From the NCBI GenBank assembly GCA_030614705.1, contig JAUWTN010000004.1, forward strand, positions 1 to 36,397: 36,397 nucleotides of DNA, read 5' to 3'. The notes below the pieces were generated by a model. The model was not told the origin of the DNA. It did no database searches and saw only the letters and a program-made list of their open reading frames with translations. Each line of letters opens with the position of its first letter. The stretch's first letter is position 1. A program made the position numbers and the translations under genes. This stretch comes from Candidatus Aenigmatarchaeota archaeon. Its GTDB lineage: Archaea > Aenigmatarchaeota > Aenigmatarchaeia > QMZS01. Shown here one piece after another: positions 1-9,068 of the stretch.

Positions 1-1
1 C

Positions 2-94
2 CCACTGAAACAGATAATCACAGCATGCGCAGAGGGCGCAATTGCTGCAAATTCCGCTCATCTTGAACTTAATTCAGAAAAGAAGTCTGAGTGA
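2..94 (+). CDS. C-terminal fragment of a thioredoxin reductase-like flavoprotein (runs off the window start)
   Basis: Frame 2 reads PLKQIITACAEGAIAANSAHLELNSEKKSE-stop; 'KQIITACAEGAIAA' resembles the conserved C-terminal helix of TrxB. Only 30 residues visible. Confidence 0.55.
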   Translation, partial: PLKQIITACAEGAIAANSAHLELNSEKKSE

Positions 95-127
95 ATCTAC
101 TTATTATATAAACTAATTAAATTATAG

Positions 128-361
128 GTGAATAGAATTTCAGAGAAATATTCCGAGAGAATTCCTGAAGAAGGGAACTATAAAACAGTAATATTTGAAA
201 GAAAATATGGTGTAGATATCACTAATTATTCCACAACAACAGAAGTTGATAGATTTATAGAAAGTCAAATTGGGAGAGAACCAGGGATTATAAATTCAGA
301 TATGAAAAGTTATGATATTGAGGGATTGTTTGATAGAACAATAGAAGATATTGAGGATTAA
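128..361 (+). CDS. hypothetical protein (77 aa, GTG start)
   Basis: ORF between trxB end and the phosphatase; no recognised motif. Confidence 0.45.
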   Translation: MNRISEKYSERIPEEGNYKTVIFERKYGVDITNYSTTTEVDRFIESQIGREPGIINSDMKSYDIEGLFDRTIEDIED

Positions 362-377
362 ATAAATAGAATCTATT

Positions 378-959
378 ATGTTAACCTTTTATCTGGTAAG
401 ACACGGAACCACTGAAAGCAATCATAAATCAATTATCATGGGGCAAATAGACAGTCCTTTAACTGAGAAAGGTTTGAAGAACGCAAATACTCTTGCAAAA
501 AAACTGAAAGATTTAAAATTTGATTTTGTTTATTCTAGTGATTTAGGTAGAGCTTTTATAACAGCTTATAGAATATTGGAAAAACTCAAAATTAAACCAA
601 AAATTTACAGTTCCAAAGAATTAAGAGAAATTAACTATGGAATTTACGCAAACAGAACAAAAAAAGAAGTTAAAAAAGATTGCATTCAGTATAAAATTAA
701 CGCAGACTATATTTTTCCAAAAGGTGAGAGTTTCTATCAAATGCAAAACAGGGTTGTTAAATTCATTAAAAAACTGGAAAGAAAACACACCAATAAAAAA
801 TTGCTTATAATAACCCATGCCGGAGTTATCAGAGCGCTCAATTGCTTTTTTAATGATTACAATTTACAGGATAACCTAAAAATAAAAATCACTCATGAAT
901 ACATTGGTGAATTTGTCATTGACAAAGGAAAACTAATTTCTTATAGAAAATTAAATTAA
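378..959 (+). CDS. histidine phosphatase superfamily (phosphoglycerate mutase-like) protein
   Basis: N-terminal LVRHGTTESN (RHG) and C-terminal ITHAGVIRAL motifs. Confidence 0.9.
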   Translation: MLTFYLVRHGTTESNHKSIIMGQIDSPLTEKGLKNANTLAKKLKDLKFDFVYSSDLGRAFITAYRILEKLKIKPKIYSSKELREINYGIYANRTKKEVKKDCIQYKINADYIFPKGESFYQMQNRVVKFIKKLERKHTNKKLLIITHAGVIRALNCFFNDYNLQDNLKIKITHEYIGEFVIDKGKLISYRKLN

Positions 960-983
960 TGAAAAATTATTTAGATTATCTTG

Positions 984-1409
984 TCAATAATCCTTAAATA
1001 AATCATAATTTTTAGAAATCTTTGGTTTATAACCTGGTGTGCCTGGCAAAAATTCAGGAATCTCAGTTATATCCAATCTTATTCTTTCAGGATTAATCAA
1101 TTTCTGATAGGTTCCCTCCACATCTTCTCTTAAAAATTCCAGAACATCAATTAAAGGTTGATATTCATGATAAATAAATTTGCCAGAATCCCTTAATCTG
1201 TTAATAATATTGATTTCTTTCCAGAATTTTGCTCCATCAGGCAAATCATCATCCAAACCTTTCAATTTAGAATATTCCCTCAACATTGCGAGTGGGAGAT
1301 TTAGAGTTATATGTGCTGCATCAGAAACTGCATCATCAACAGGAACATAAGCCGTAACTTCAATAGCAATTTGATCAAAATAGTTATCAACCAAACCATT
1401 CACATCCAT
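984..1409 (-). CDS. hypothetical protein (141 aa)
   Basis: Long ORF with protein-like composition; no recognised family. Confidence 0.6.
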   Translation of the reverse strand: MDVNGLVDNYFDQIAIEVTAYVPVDDAVSDAAHITLNLPLAMLREYSKLKGLDDDLPDGAKFWKEINIINRLRDSGKFIYHEYQPLIDVLEFLREDVEGTYQKLINPERIRLDITEIPEFLPGTPGYKPKISKNYDLFKDY

Positions 1410-1501
1410 ATCTAATAGAATTCTTAAATATTAAAAGAAATTCTGTTTTTTCTCAAAATGATTATTATTTTGATAATTTACAAAAAGATTATTTTAATAT
1501 G

Positions 1502-1936
1502 TTAGAATTTACTTTTACTATATTCTTTAGGTTTCATTTCTCTTATAATATCAATTCCTGGAATTCCAAGAACTTCATCCAATGTTTTAAGTTCATCTAA
1601 TTGATTTGAAGGAACAAATATTTTATTTACTACATGATTACTGGCTATTTCATATAATGCATATTCTCTCATTTCTGAATCATAAAGCTCGAATTTCCTC
1701 GTTTCAGGATCAATCTCCCCTAAATTCATTATTCCATGTTGAGGAACTATTGCCAGCAAAGCATATTGTTGTGCAGGTTCACCAAGTATTTCAGATATAC
1801 TCCGTATTTCAGGTTTAGATATGTGCGCATATACAGAAGATAAACAATCAAAATCTGGCCTAATTACATCCCCTAATTCAAGCACTTTCTCTATATCCAC
1901 AGGTGCATAACCACCCTCCAATTTAGGTTTCTCCAT
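1502..1936 (-). CDS. hypothetical protein (144 aa)
   Basis: Long ORF with protein-like composition; the opposite-strand ORF 1606..1818 looks like a shadow. Confidence 0.6.
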   Translation of the reverse strand: MEKPKLEGGYAPVDIEKVLELGDVIRPDFDCLSSVYAHISKPEIRSISEILGEPAQQYALLAIVPQHGIMNLGEIDPETRKFELYDSEMREYALYEIASNHVVNKIFVPSNQLDELKTLDEVLGIPGIDIIREMKPKEYSKSKF

Positions 1937-2010
1937 ATATTCAGAAGTAAATAAAGTATTTATAACAGGTATTTGTTACTATTTTACAGTTAAGATAAAA
2001 AAGATTAATG

Positions 2011-2424
2011 TTATCCCAAAGGATTATAATTCCCTTTTACAAGATTTTGAACAGGAATAAAAAGTGGTTGCGGCAGATTATTCCAGTCAAACCAAGCCCA
2101 ATTCTCACACCTATCAGGTTCCATTATTTTTACTTCTCCGGAATCATATTCAGAAACCATGAAAATTGTAACATAATGTTTGTTATCCTTATCAAAAATA
2201 TCATTGGTCGCAGTAAAAAACCGGATATTTTTGATTTTTATTCCCGCTTCTTCCATTGTTTCTCTTTCTGCGCATTCTTCCCAGGTTTCATTAAACTCCA
2301 GATGTCCGCCGGGAAACTGCCAGGTTCCATCTCCATGAGCATTCTTTCTTTTACCAAGAAGCACTTTATTATCCTTGATTATTATAACTCCTACACCCAC
2401 ACCAACCTTAGGTTTAACTTCCAT
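2011..2424 (-). CDS. NUDIX hydrolase
   Basis: Nudix box GHLEFNETWEECAERETMEEAGI. Confidence 0.95.
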   Translation of the reverse strand: MEVKPKVGVGVGVIIIKDNKVLLGKRKNAHGDGTWQFPGGHLEFNETWEECAERETMEEAGIKIKNIRFFTATNDIFDKDNKHYVTIFMVSEYDSGEVKIMEPDRCENWAWFDWNNLPQPLFIPVQNLVKGNYNPLG

Positions 2425-2426
2425 AT

Positions 2427-2768
2427 TTATATATTCCTCACAAAATAGTTATTCTCATCAACAAGAATATTTTTTGGTTTAATCAATTTATCTGTTAATT
2501 CAAAACCCATTATAATTATCTCTTCTCCCTTTTCGATTAAATGGGCTGAACTTCCATTCATGCAGATAATTCCTGAATTTCTTTCTCCCTGAATTATATA
2601 AGTATCCAGTCTTGCCCCGGTTGTATTACTCACAACCAGAACTTTCTCGCCTTCCCAGAAACCCGCTTTTTCCATCAGGTCTTCATCAATGGTGATACTT
2701 CCAATATAATCCAAATTGGCTTCAGTCACAATTGCTTTATGGATTTTTGACCTTAATACCTGTCTCAT
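2427..2768 (-). CDS. panD: aspartate 1-decarboxylase-like (PanD, pyruvoyl-dependent)
   Basis: MRQVLRSKIHKAIVTEANLDYIGSITID (Gly-Ser self-processing site), NNTGAR-like and NGSSAHL motifs. Confidence 0.92.
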   Translation of the reverse strand: MRQVLRSKIHKAIVTEANLDYIGSITIDEDLMEKAGFWEGEKVLVVSNTTGARLDTYIIQGERNSGIICMNGSSAHLIEKGEEIIIMGFELTDKLIKPKNILVDENNYFVRNI

Positions 2769-2805
2769 AATTAATTATTAAATTTGAAGATTCAAAAACA
2801 AATTT

Positions 2806-3747
2806 TTATAAACCAAAATCCACCCTCTTTGGTTTTTTCGGTTTGGGGATTTTGAAACTCATCTGTTTTTCTGTTGGGGATTTTTTTATTTCATTTATTT
2901 CGAACTTTTTAATATTGTATTTTTTTCGGGCAATTTCAATAATTCTGTAAACTCTTCCAGTGTAATCTTTTGGGGCAGAGGCTTTCCTGTAGAGGGTTAA
3001 ATATCTGGAATATAATATTGGATATTCTTTTTTAATCATAGAAAAAACCCGGTCTTTGCAAGAGGATTTTAATCCAAGAATCCCTGGAATTAAATCCCTT
3101 GCTCCCGCATCCCTCACTGCTTTTATTGTTTGGTTTATACTTCCAACACTGTCTGTCAGGTAAGGAAATATTGGCATGAATAATACTCCAACAGTTATTC
3201 CTGCATCAGACAATTGCCTTATTGCATCAAGACGTTCATTTGCTGAAGATGCTCTTGGCTCAATTTTTTTGCAAATATTTTCATCAAGAGTTGTTAAAGT
3301 AATATTTACCATCAAATTGCTGGTTTTTGCCATCTCCGAAAGCAGGTCAATATCACGCAAAATAAGGTTTGATTTTGTGCAAACAAATAAAGGGGTTCTG
3401 TGCTTTGCAAAAACCTTTAAAACCTGTCTTGTGATTTCAGATTTCTTTTCCGCGGGCTGGTAAGGGTCGCACACTGAACCTAAACTAACAGGTTCGCCTT
3501 TCCAGGTTTTCCTTGATAACTCTTTCTCAAGAACTTCCGCAGCATTCATCTTTACAAGAATTTTATTGTCAAACTCCGCATCTTTGTTATAACCTAAATA
3601 CTCATGAGTATATCTTGCGAAACAGTAAGGACAGGAATGCTCGCATCCCCGATAAGGATTTGCTCCCCAGCTAAACGGGAGAAATTTCCTGCTGATTTTG
3701 TGCAAAAATGATTTACACTCAATTTGCTGATAGTTTGGCTGCATCAT
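2806..3747 (-). CDS. radical SAM protein, SplB-like
   Basis: CEHSCPYCFARYTHEYL (CxxxCxxC), SVCDPYQPAEKK, 'TLTTLDENICKKIEPRASS' typical of the SPL-like radical SAM family. Confidence 0.92.
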   Translation of the reverse strand: MMQPNYQQIECKSFLHKISRKFLPFSWGANPYRGCEHSCPYCFARYTHEYLGYNKDAEFDNKILVKMNAAEVLEKELSRKTWKGEPVSLGSVCDPYQPAEKKSEITRQVLKVFAKHRTPLFVCTKSNLILRDIDLLSEMAKTSNLMVNITLTTLDENICKKIEPRASSANERLDAIRQLSDAGITVGVLFMPIFPYLTDSVGSINQTIKAVRDAGARDLIPGILGLKSSCKDRVFSMIKKEYPILYSRYLTLYRKASAPKDYTGRVYRIIEIARKKYNIKKFEINEIKKSPTEKQMSFKIPKPKKPKRVDFGL

Positions 3748-3863
3748 TACTATATTTTGAATAATAGTTTTGTTTTCATTATCTAAGTTATATCCTTTGG
3801 ATTATACAATAATTGAGTAGTTCATTTCCAAAACAAAGTTATATATATTAAATTATATTATTT

Positions 3864-4250
3864 ATGAGTAAAGCTGAAATGGATACTTTAAGAACATACC
3901 TTAAAGAAGCAGGGAATCTTGAGTTTGAAGATGGAAAAGAAATAACTTCTGAATTTGGTGAAATTGAATTTTATAGAGGAGTGCCCGCAGGTCCAACAGT
4001 TGCTTATACTCCTAATGGTTGGGAGGAAGAATATTCATTTAGGTTTGCAAAATATTGTTCACGCATCTCAGACGCAATAGAAGAGTTAGGATATAAAGGA
4101 GAACTTAATATAACAAAAACTTTTGAAGATGGTGATATAGAACAGGTTCTAAGTTTTACAACAAAAGGTCCCTATGCTATTAAAATTGATGATAAAAAAA
4201 TTACAATCCACAGTGAAGAAGGATTACATCTTTTAGAATATCTTTTCTAA
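3864..4250 (+). CDS. hypothetical protein (128 aa)
   Basis: ORF preceded by a TATA-like tatatatatt about 20 nt upstream; no recognised family. Confidence 0.6.
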   Translation: MSKAEMDTLRTYLKEAGNLEFEDGKEITSEFGEIEFYRGVPAGPTVAYTPNGWEEEYSFRFAKYCSRISDAIEELGYKGELNITKTFEDGDIEQVLSFTTKGPYAIKIDDKKITIHSEEGLHLLEYLF

Positions 4251-4276
4251 ATACCCTAATATTTAAATACTTAATT

Positions 4277-5110
4277 ATGGCACTTATAAGAACTACTCTG
4301 TTATTGAGTTTATTAACCGGAATATTCCTTGGAGGAGGATTTCTGATTGCGGGGGCTGAAGGGGCAATGATAGCTCTGGTATTCGCGATATTCATGAACT
4401 TCTTTTCCTACTGGTACAGCGATAAAATCGTCCTGAAAATGTACAAAGCAACACCTTTAAAAAATGCTGAACTTGAAGAAACAGTTCACAAACTTGCAAA
4501 AAAAGCGAAGATTGCAAACCCAAAATTATATTTAATGAAAAGCGGGGTTCCAAATGCTTTTGCAACAGGAAGAAATGACAAACATGCTGCAGTTGTTGTG
4601 TCAGCCGGACTTTTAAACAATCTTGAAAAGGAAGAAATTGAAGGGGTTCTTGCCCACGAATTATCCCACATAAAAAATCATGATATTTTAATTTCATCCA
4701 TGGCAGCGACAATGGGTGGGGCTATTTCTTTCATTGCAAACATGGCGTGGTGGAATATGTTCCTTGGAGGGGGTGATGAAGATAACAATATGTTGATGTT
4801 CCTTCCAATGTTAATTTTAGCTCCAATCAGTGCAACAATTGTGCAGTTATCAATTTCAAGAACCCGAGAATATGGGGCTGATTATTCTGCGGGAGTTCTC
4901 ACAAAAAATCCAAAAGGTCTTGCAAATGCTCTCAGAAAACTGGAAAGTTTCTCAAATGCAAATCCTGTGAAAGGCAATGCAGCAACAGCCCACTTGTTTA
5001 TAATTAATCCATTCAAAGCAGACGCAATGTCAAAATTATTCTCAACCCATCCATCAACAAAAGAGAGGATTCAGAAACTTGAAGAGTTGGAGAAGAAATT
5101 AAATTGTTAA
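4277..5110 (+). CDS. htpX: M48-family zinc metalloprotease HtpX
   Basis: HELSHIKNHD zinc motif, N-terminal TM pair, 'SRTREYGADYSAG', C-terminal FSTHPSTKERIQKLEEL. Confidence 0.95.
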   Translation: MALIRTTLLLSLLTGIFLGGGFLIAGAEGAMIALVFAIFMNFFSYWYSDKIVLKMYKATPLKNAELEETVHKLAKKAKIANPKLYLMKSGVPNAFATGRNDKHAAVVVSAGLLNNLEKEEIEGVLAHELSHIKNHDILISSMAATMGGAISFIANMAWWNMFLGGGDEDNNMLMFLPMLILAPISATIVQLSISRTREYGADYSAGVLTKNPKGLANALRKLESFSNANPVKGNAATAHLFIINPFKADAMSKLFSTHPSTKERIQKLEELEKKLNC

Positions 5111-5165
5111 TATGAACTAATTAAATTCAACCTATTTTCTTAGTAAATCTTCATCAATATTTAAT

Positions 5166-5279
5166 TTATATATTTTCTAATTTCAGTTTTTTTCTAAGAT
5201 TTTCCATATTACCTACAGAGATCTTTCTATTTTTCATGATTAATTTGGCTCTTTCAATATACTCCAATCTCAATTCCAT
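5166..5279 (-). CDS. possible small protein MELRLEYIERAKLIMKNRKISVGNMENLRKKLKLENI (37 aa)
   Basis: Manually translated small ORF in the gap between htpX and uS17; no homology recognised. Confidence 0.2.
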   Translation of the reverse strand: MELRLEYIERAKLIMKNRKISVGNMENLRKKLKLENI

Positions 5280-5330
5280 ATTAATACCTAAATTTCAAGT
5301 ATAATCTAAAAATAACTAAAGAATTTAAAT

Positions 5331-5648
5331 TTATAACTTCTTAACAACAACGTGCCTTTTTGTCTTTGAAACAGGTCTGCATTCAGCAACCAGTACCTGA
5401 TCTCCTTTCTTCAGTTTAATGCATTTTGGCTTGTGAACGCTGTATCTCTTTTTCCTTCGCTCATATCTCTCGTATTTCTTGATAAATCTAAGGTATTTTC
5501 TCTCAATTACAGCTGTATTCTGAGGGGCTGTTGAAACAACCGTTCCTGTAATAGTTTTGCCTCTTACCTTTAAACTCCCGTGAAAAGGACAATCTTCACT
5601 CTCACAGTTCTCTTCAGGATATTTAACATCTAGACCTATGCTTCTCAT
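5331..5648 (-). CDS. rps17: 30S ribosomal protein uS17 (S17P)
   Basis: GLDVKYPEENCESEDCPFHGSLKVRGKTITGTVVS...NTAVIERKYLRFIKKYERYERRKKRYSVHKP, archaeal/eukaryal S17. Confidence 0.95.
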   Translation of the reverse strand: MRSIGLDVKYPEENCESEDCPFHGSLKVRGKTITGTVVSTAPQNTAVIERKYLRFIKKYERYERRKKRYSVHKPKCIKLKKGDQVLVAECRPVSKTKRHVVVKKL

Positions 5649-5667
5649 AACAATAAAAGAAAAATAA

Positions 5668-5985
5668 TTAATCTATTACTTTAATCACTTTTCCCTCGGT
5701 TAATGCCTCCCATGGAAATGACCATTTATCCCCTGAATTCACTTTCAGAGGCATCGCCGCAACTTTCCCATAGGAATCAATTTCCACTATAAATTCCCTG
5801 CCACACTCTGTATTTTCGCATACATGAGAGCTTTTGTTATTTTTCCTCACATTAAATTTTTTATCTTTTCTGTATTCCATCTCAAGATCACCTAAATGAA
5901 TGGTATTACAAAAAGGACAATTTGCTTCGTACTTAACCACGACCATAATATATATTAAAGAGTATAAATGGACAATATAATCCAA
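5668..5985 (-). CDS. zinc-ribbon-like hypothetical protein (true start may be an internal Met/Val)
   Basis: CPFC ... CENTEC Cys pairs; otherwise unknown. Confidence 0.65.
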   Translation of the reverse strand: MDYIVHLYSLIYIMVVVKYEANCPFCNTIHLGDLEMEYRKDKKFNVRKNNKSSHVCENTECGREFIVEIDSYGKVAAMPLKVNSGDKWSFPWEALTEGKVIKVID

Positions 5986-6663
5986 TTAAAATAAAATCAT
6001 AACAAATATAAACGTTATTGTGCACAAAATAATCATATGCTTAAGCCCGGAAACAAAAGAATCTTCAATCATTTTTCCTAAAGTGAGTCCAAGAAATATT
6101 GATTCTATGAACACTAAATGAATAAATATATCTTTATATTGAAGAATTTCAACAGTCTCAAAATAAGGTATGAAGAAATTAAAAACAATGAATATAATTC
6201 CGAGGAATACAAAGAATACAAAATAAAGAGAAATTAATTGAGGGAACAATTCGGTTTTTCGTTCTCTCTCAAGTTTTTTTGTTAAAGCCACATAATTATA
6301 TATCTCACCCATATTCTTGCCAATATCCTGACTAAACTGCGACACTTTATCCATTAAAATTACCAACCTGTCAATAAAATTATTATTCACTTTTTTTCCA
6401 AAATTTTTAATGGCCTTTTCAAACGGAACACCCCACTCAATCTGCAAACACATATTTCTTATAAATGGGGTGAGACACCCGTAATTTATATTTTTGCTTT
6501 TTTTCACCGCATCAACAAGAGACATCCCTGTTGAAGTATTGTTATAAACTTCCTGTATGAAGATTGGAAAATAATCATAAATTTCCTTATTTTTTGAATA
6601 CCGCCTATAAATAAAATAAACCGGAATTAAAAACCCAATAAAAACAGCGAGTTCAATTATCAT
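5986..6663 (-). CDS. type II/IV secretion platform protein, T2SSF domain, C-terminal half (FlaJ/TadC-type)
   Basis: Multi-TM; 'YNNTSTGMSLVDAVKKSK' and 'GVPFEKAIKNFGKKV' T2SSF-like; ATGA overlap with the upstream N-half. Confidence 0.85.
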   Translation of the reverse strand: MIIELAVFIGFLIPVYFIYRRYSKNKEIYDYFPIFIQEVYNNTSTGMSLVDAVKKSKNINYGCLTPFIRNMCLQIEWGVPFEKAIKNFGKKVNNNFIDRLVILMDKVSQFSQDIGKNMGEIYNYVALTKKLERERKTELFPQLISLYFVFFVFLGIIFIVFNFFIPYFETVEILQYKDIFIHLVFIESIFLGLTLGKMIEDSFVSGLKHMIILCTITFIFVMILF

Positions 6664-7523
6664 ACTCTAACAACATTCAAAAATATAATAAAAGTTATTC
6701 CCACAACAGGAACAGCTGCATAAGTAATTAATTTTATCAAAAACAAAATATCATAAGACATAAAAATTGGTTCAATTAATGAAAAAGTGGTAAGAACAAT
6801 TATCAGCACAAGCGGTGCAATCAAAAGAGCAATTATAAAAATATCCGCCAGAAAACCCATCATGGAAGTATATTTCTGCTGCTTACCTTCATAAACATCC
6901 AGTTCTTTCTTAGTCTCTTCATTCAAATATAAACTTATGTTGCCCCCTGAAAGTATGGTGGACATAAAACCAAGGAGAAAGATTTTAAATGGTTTTGATG
7001 GTGTTCTTAAAGCAATACTTCTCATACTTGAAACAACATCTTCCCCCACCTGATAAATATTTTTGTAAACTCTCTCACACTCTTTTGAAAATTCTCCAAA
7101 CTCCTTTGCCTCAGCAACATATTTGAACATTCTTGTTGTTGGCACACCGCTCTTTGAAATGATATTCATGTAAGCAATACCAAGGGGCATATTTCGCTCA
7201 AGACTATCTAACTGCAGATTATATTTATAGAAAGGATAAAGGTAAAAAATTGTGGCAACCAAAAAAGTAATTGTTATGGTAATGATAAATGAACTCAAAA
7301 TTGAGAACAGAAAATCAAGCCTCCAGAAAACCAAAAACAACAACAAAAAATATACTGAAAAAACACTGAAACTTAAGAAACAATAGAAGAATAATTGACC
7401 AACATATTTTTCATAGATGATAGGATAATTGGATTTCTTAATTAATTCTTCAAGGGGTTTTAGATATTTTCCAAAATATTTTATACCAATTCTCTGGAAC
7501 AAATGAATTAAGTCCTGATACAT
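6660..7523 (-). CDS. type II/IV secretion platform protein, T2SSF domain, N-terminal half (FlaJ/TadC-type)
   Basis: Starts MYQDLIHLFQRIG (start chosen at 7523, not 7832, because the longer extension overlaps the divergent CDS); 'MRSIALRTPSKPFKIFLLGFMSTILSGGNISLYL' is shared with the paralog at 20366. Confidence 0.87.
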   Translation of the reverse strand: MYQDLIHLFQRIGIKYFGKYLKPLEELIKKSNYPIIYEKYVGQLFFYCFLSFSVFSVYFLLLFLVFWRLDFLFSILSSFIITITITFLVATIFYLYPFYKYNLQLDSLERNMPLGIAYMNIISKSGVPTTRMFKYVAEAKEFGEFSKECERVYKNIYQVGEDVVSSMRSIALRTPSKPFKIFLLGFMSTILSGGNISLYLNEETKKELDVYEGKQQKYTSMMGFLADIFIIALLIAPLVLIIVLTTFSLIEPIFMSYDILFLIKLITYAAVPVVGITFIIFLNVVRV

Positions 7524-7545
7524 AATTAAAGATGTTTTATAAGTT

Positions 7546-8163
7546 ATGGTTTTCTTCAAAGGTTTTGGTGAAATAAAACACGAAGAAACTAAAAAAATGA
7601 TTAAAGCCGGAATTATAATAACCCTGCTTTTTATATTATTCTGCATAGCTCTGTTTATTTTAGCTAAAATATATCTGCCTATTGGTCTTTTATCGCATAT
7701 CGATTTATCCGGTTTTCTGGAGTATGGATACCTCGGACTGTTTGTAATAACTTTTTTTGGGGGAACCTTCTTTCCCGCAGGAAGTCCCGCAGTAGTCGCT
7801 GCAGCCGGAGTAATTGGAATGAATAAAACCACAGTGGCTTTTGTTGCTGCTGCAGGCTACACTTTAGGCACTATGGTAAATTATGCGTTTGCATACTGGC
7901 TTGGAATTCATTATGTTCAGAAAAAAATAGGGAAAGAAGTCTATAAAGAAATTGTCGGATGGTGGAATAAATGGGGAACTATTCTTCTAGTTACCTTTGC
8001 CCTGATTCCAGTGTTGCCTTTCAGTTATCTTGCATTATTGTGCGGGTTATTCAGATACAATATTGCTTATTTCATATTGATTAATTTTGGTTCCAATTTA
8101 CTGAATTCTTACTTATTTGTATACCTTGGAAGTTCTGCAGCTAATTGGATTGGGTTGTTTTAA
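7546..8163 (+). CDS. VTT/DedA (SNARE-associated) family membrane protein; start may be 7597
   Basis: Polytopic; 'FFGGTFFPAGSPAVVAAAGVIG', 'ALIPVLPFSYLALLCGLFRYNIAYF' as in VTT-domain proteins. Confidence 0.85.
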   Translation: MVFFKGFGEIKHEETKKMIKAGIIITLLFILFCIALFILAKIYLPIGLLSHIDLSGFLEYGYLGLFVITFFGGTFFPAGSPAVVAAAGVIGMNKTTVAFVAAAGYTLGTMVNYAFAYWLGIHYVQKKIGKEVYKEIVGWWNKWGTILLVTFALIPVLPFSYLALLCGLFRYNIAYFILINFGSNLLNSYLFVYLGSSAANWIGLF

Positions 8164-8205
8164 GTCAGAATTCAAATTATAAATATTTTTGATGTTTACT
8201 AATTA

Positions 8206-8607
8206 ATGGCAAAAAATCCATCTGTTAATTTTTTAGGCAAAGAACTGGAAAATCCTTTTGTTCTGGCTTCAGCCCCGCCAACAAAAGATTATGACTCTAT
8301 TAAAAAAGGATTTAAGGCTGGATGGGCCGGGGCAGTAACAAAAAGTATCTGTCTGAATCCTCTACAGGACAAAACCCCTAGAATAGGTCATATCAAAAAA
8401 GACAGGGAAGTGACAGGTTCATTAAATTATGAAATGGGCTCTGTTCATCCTATTGATAAATGGTATGGATGGATTACAGATTTAAAAGAAGAATTTCCAG
8501 AGAAACTAGTTAACCAATTATATATTTGGGGTGCAGACCTCCTTTTTTCTGCAAAGCAGAAAAGGGTACCGTTCGAAGAACGAGTATTAAACCAACCGAA
8601 CAAATAA
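8206..8607 (+). pseudogene. truncated dihydroorotate dehydrogenase / PreA-like gene (N-terminal portion only)
   Basis: MAKNPSVNFLGKELENPFVLASAPPTKDYDSIKKGFKAGWAGAVTKSICLNPLQDKTPRIGHI resembles the DHODH-family N-terminus; similarity ends at about 'EFPEKLV' and the ORF stops at 133 aa with no catalytic barrel. Confidence 0.65.
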
Positions 8608-8645
8608 AGGGTTGCTTTAGTTTAAAATAATATAATTCTTAGATT

Positions 8646-8963
8646 ATGATAAATCCAGAATCAGAGGGTCATCCTTATTATGAAATGACTGAAAAAATTA
8701 GAGAAGTTTATCCTGAAGAATCCAAGGTTTGGGAGAAACTATTGGGGGATTTAAAGAATCTAAAAAATAGGGGGTGCTATACTTGCAAATTCTACCATCC
8801 TTCTGCGAATGAATTTTGTGATATTGAAAGTGCGGATAATGAGATTGATGATGATTGGCTCCCCTGGGATACAGAAGACGCGTATGTTGACTGCGATAAA
8901 AATCCTGTGGAGCAAATGGCTCTAAAGATTAAATGTCATTTATGGAAATCCTATGAGCCTTAA
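8646..8963 (+). CDS. hypothetical protein with CYTCKFYHP...FCDIE...VDCDKNP Cys motifs (105 aa)
   Basis: ORF with possible Cys metal site. Confidence 0.55.
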   Translation: MINPESEGHPYYEMTEKIREVYPEESKVWEKLLGDLKNLKNRGCYTCKFYHPSANEFCDIESADNEIDDDWLPWDTEDAYVDCDKNPVEQMALKIKCHLWKSYEP

Positions 8964-9068
8964 TTTTAGTTAAACTTATTCCCACAATTTCTCCAAAAGA
9001 TCCTTTATTCTCTCCTCTGCAAACATTTCAGGTGTCGCTTCCACTGTATATTTATTTCAAAATTACAA

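Noticed and set aside
4392-4712. 106-aa minus-strand ORF antisense to htpX
   Set aside because: Shadow ORF inside a well-supported protease gene.
7524-7832. N-terminal extension of ORF 6660..7832
   Set aside because: It overlaps the divergent VTT-domain CDS and reads as low-quality Pro/Lys-rich sequence; the family start is the internal Met at 7523.
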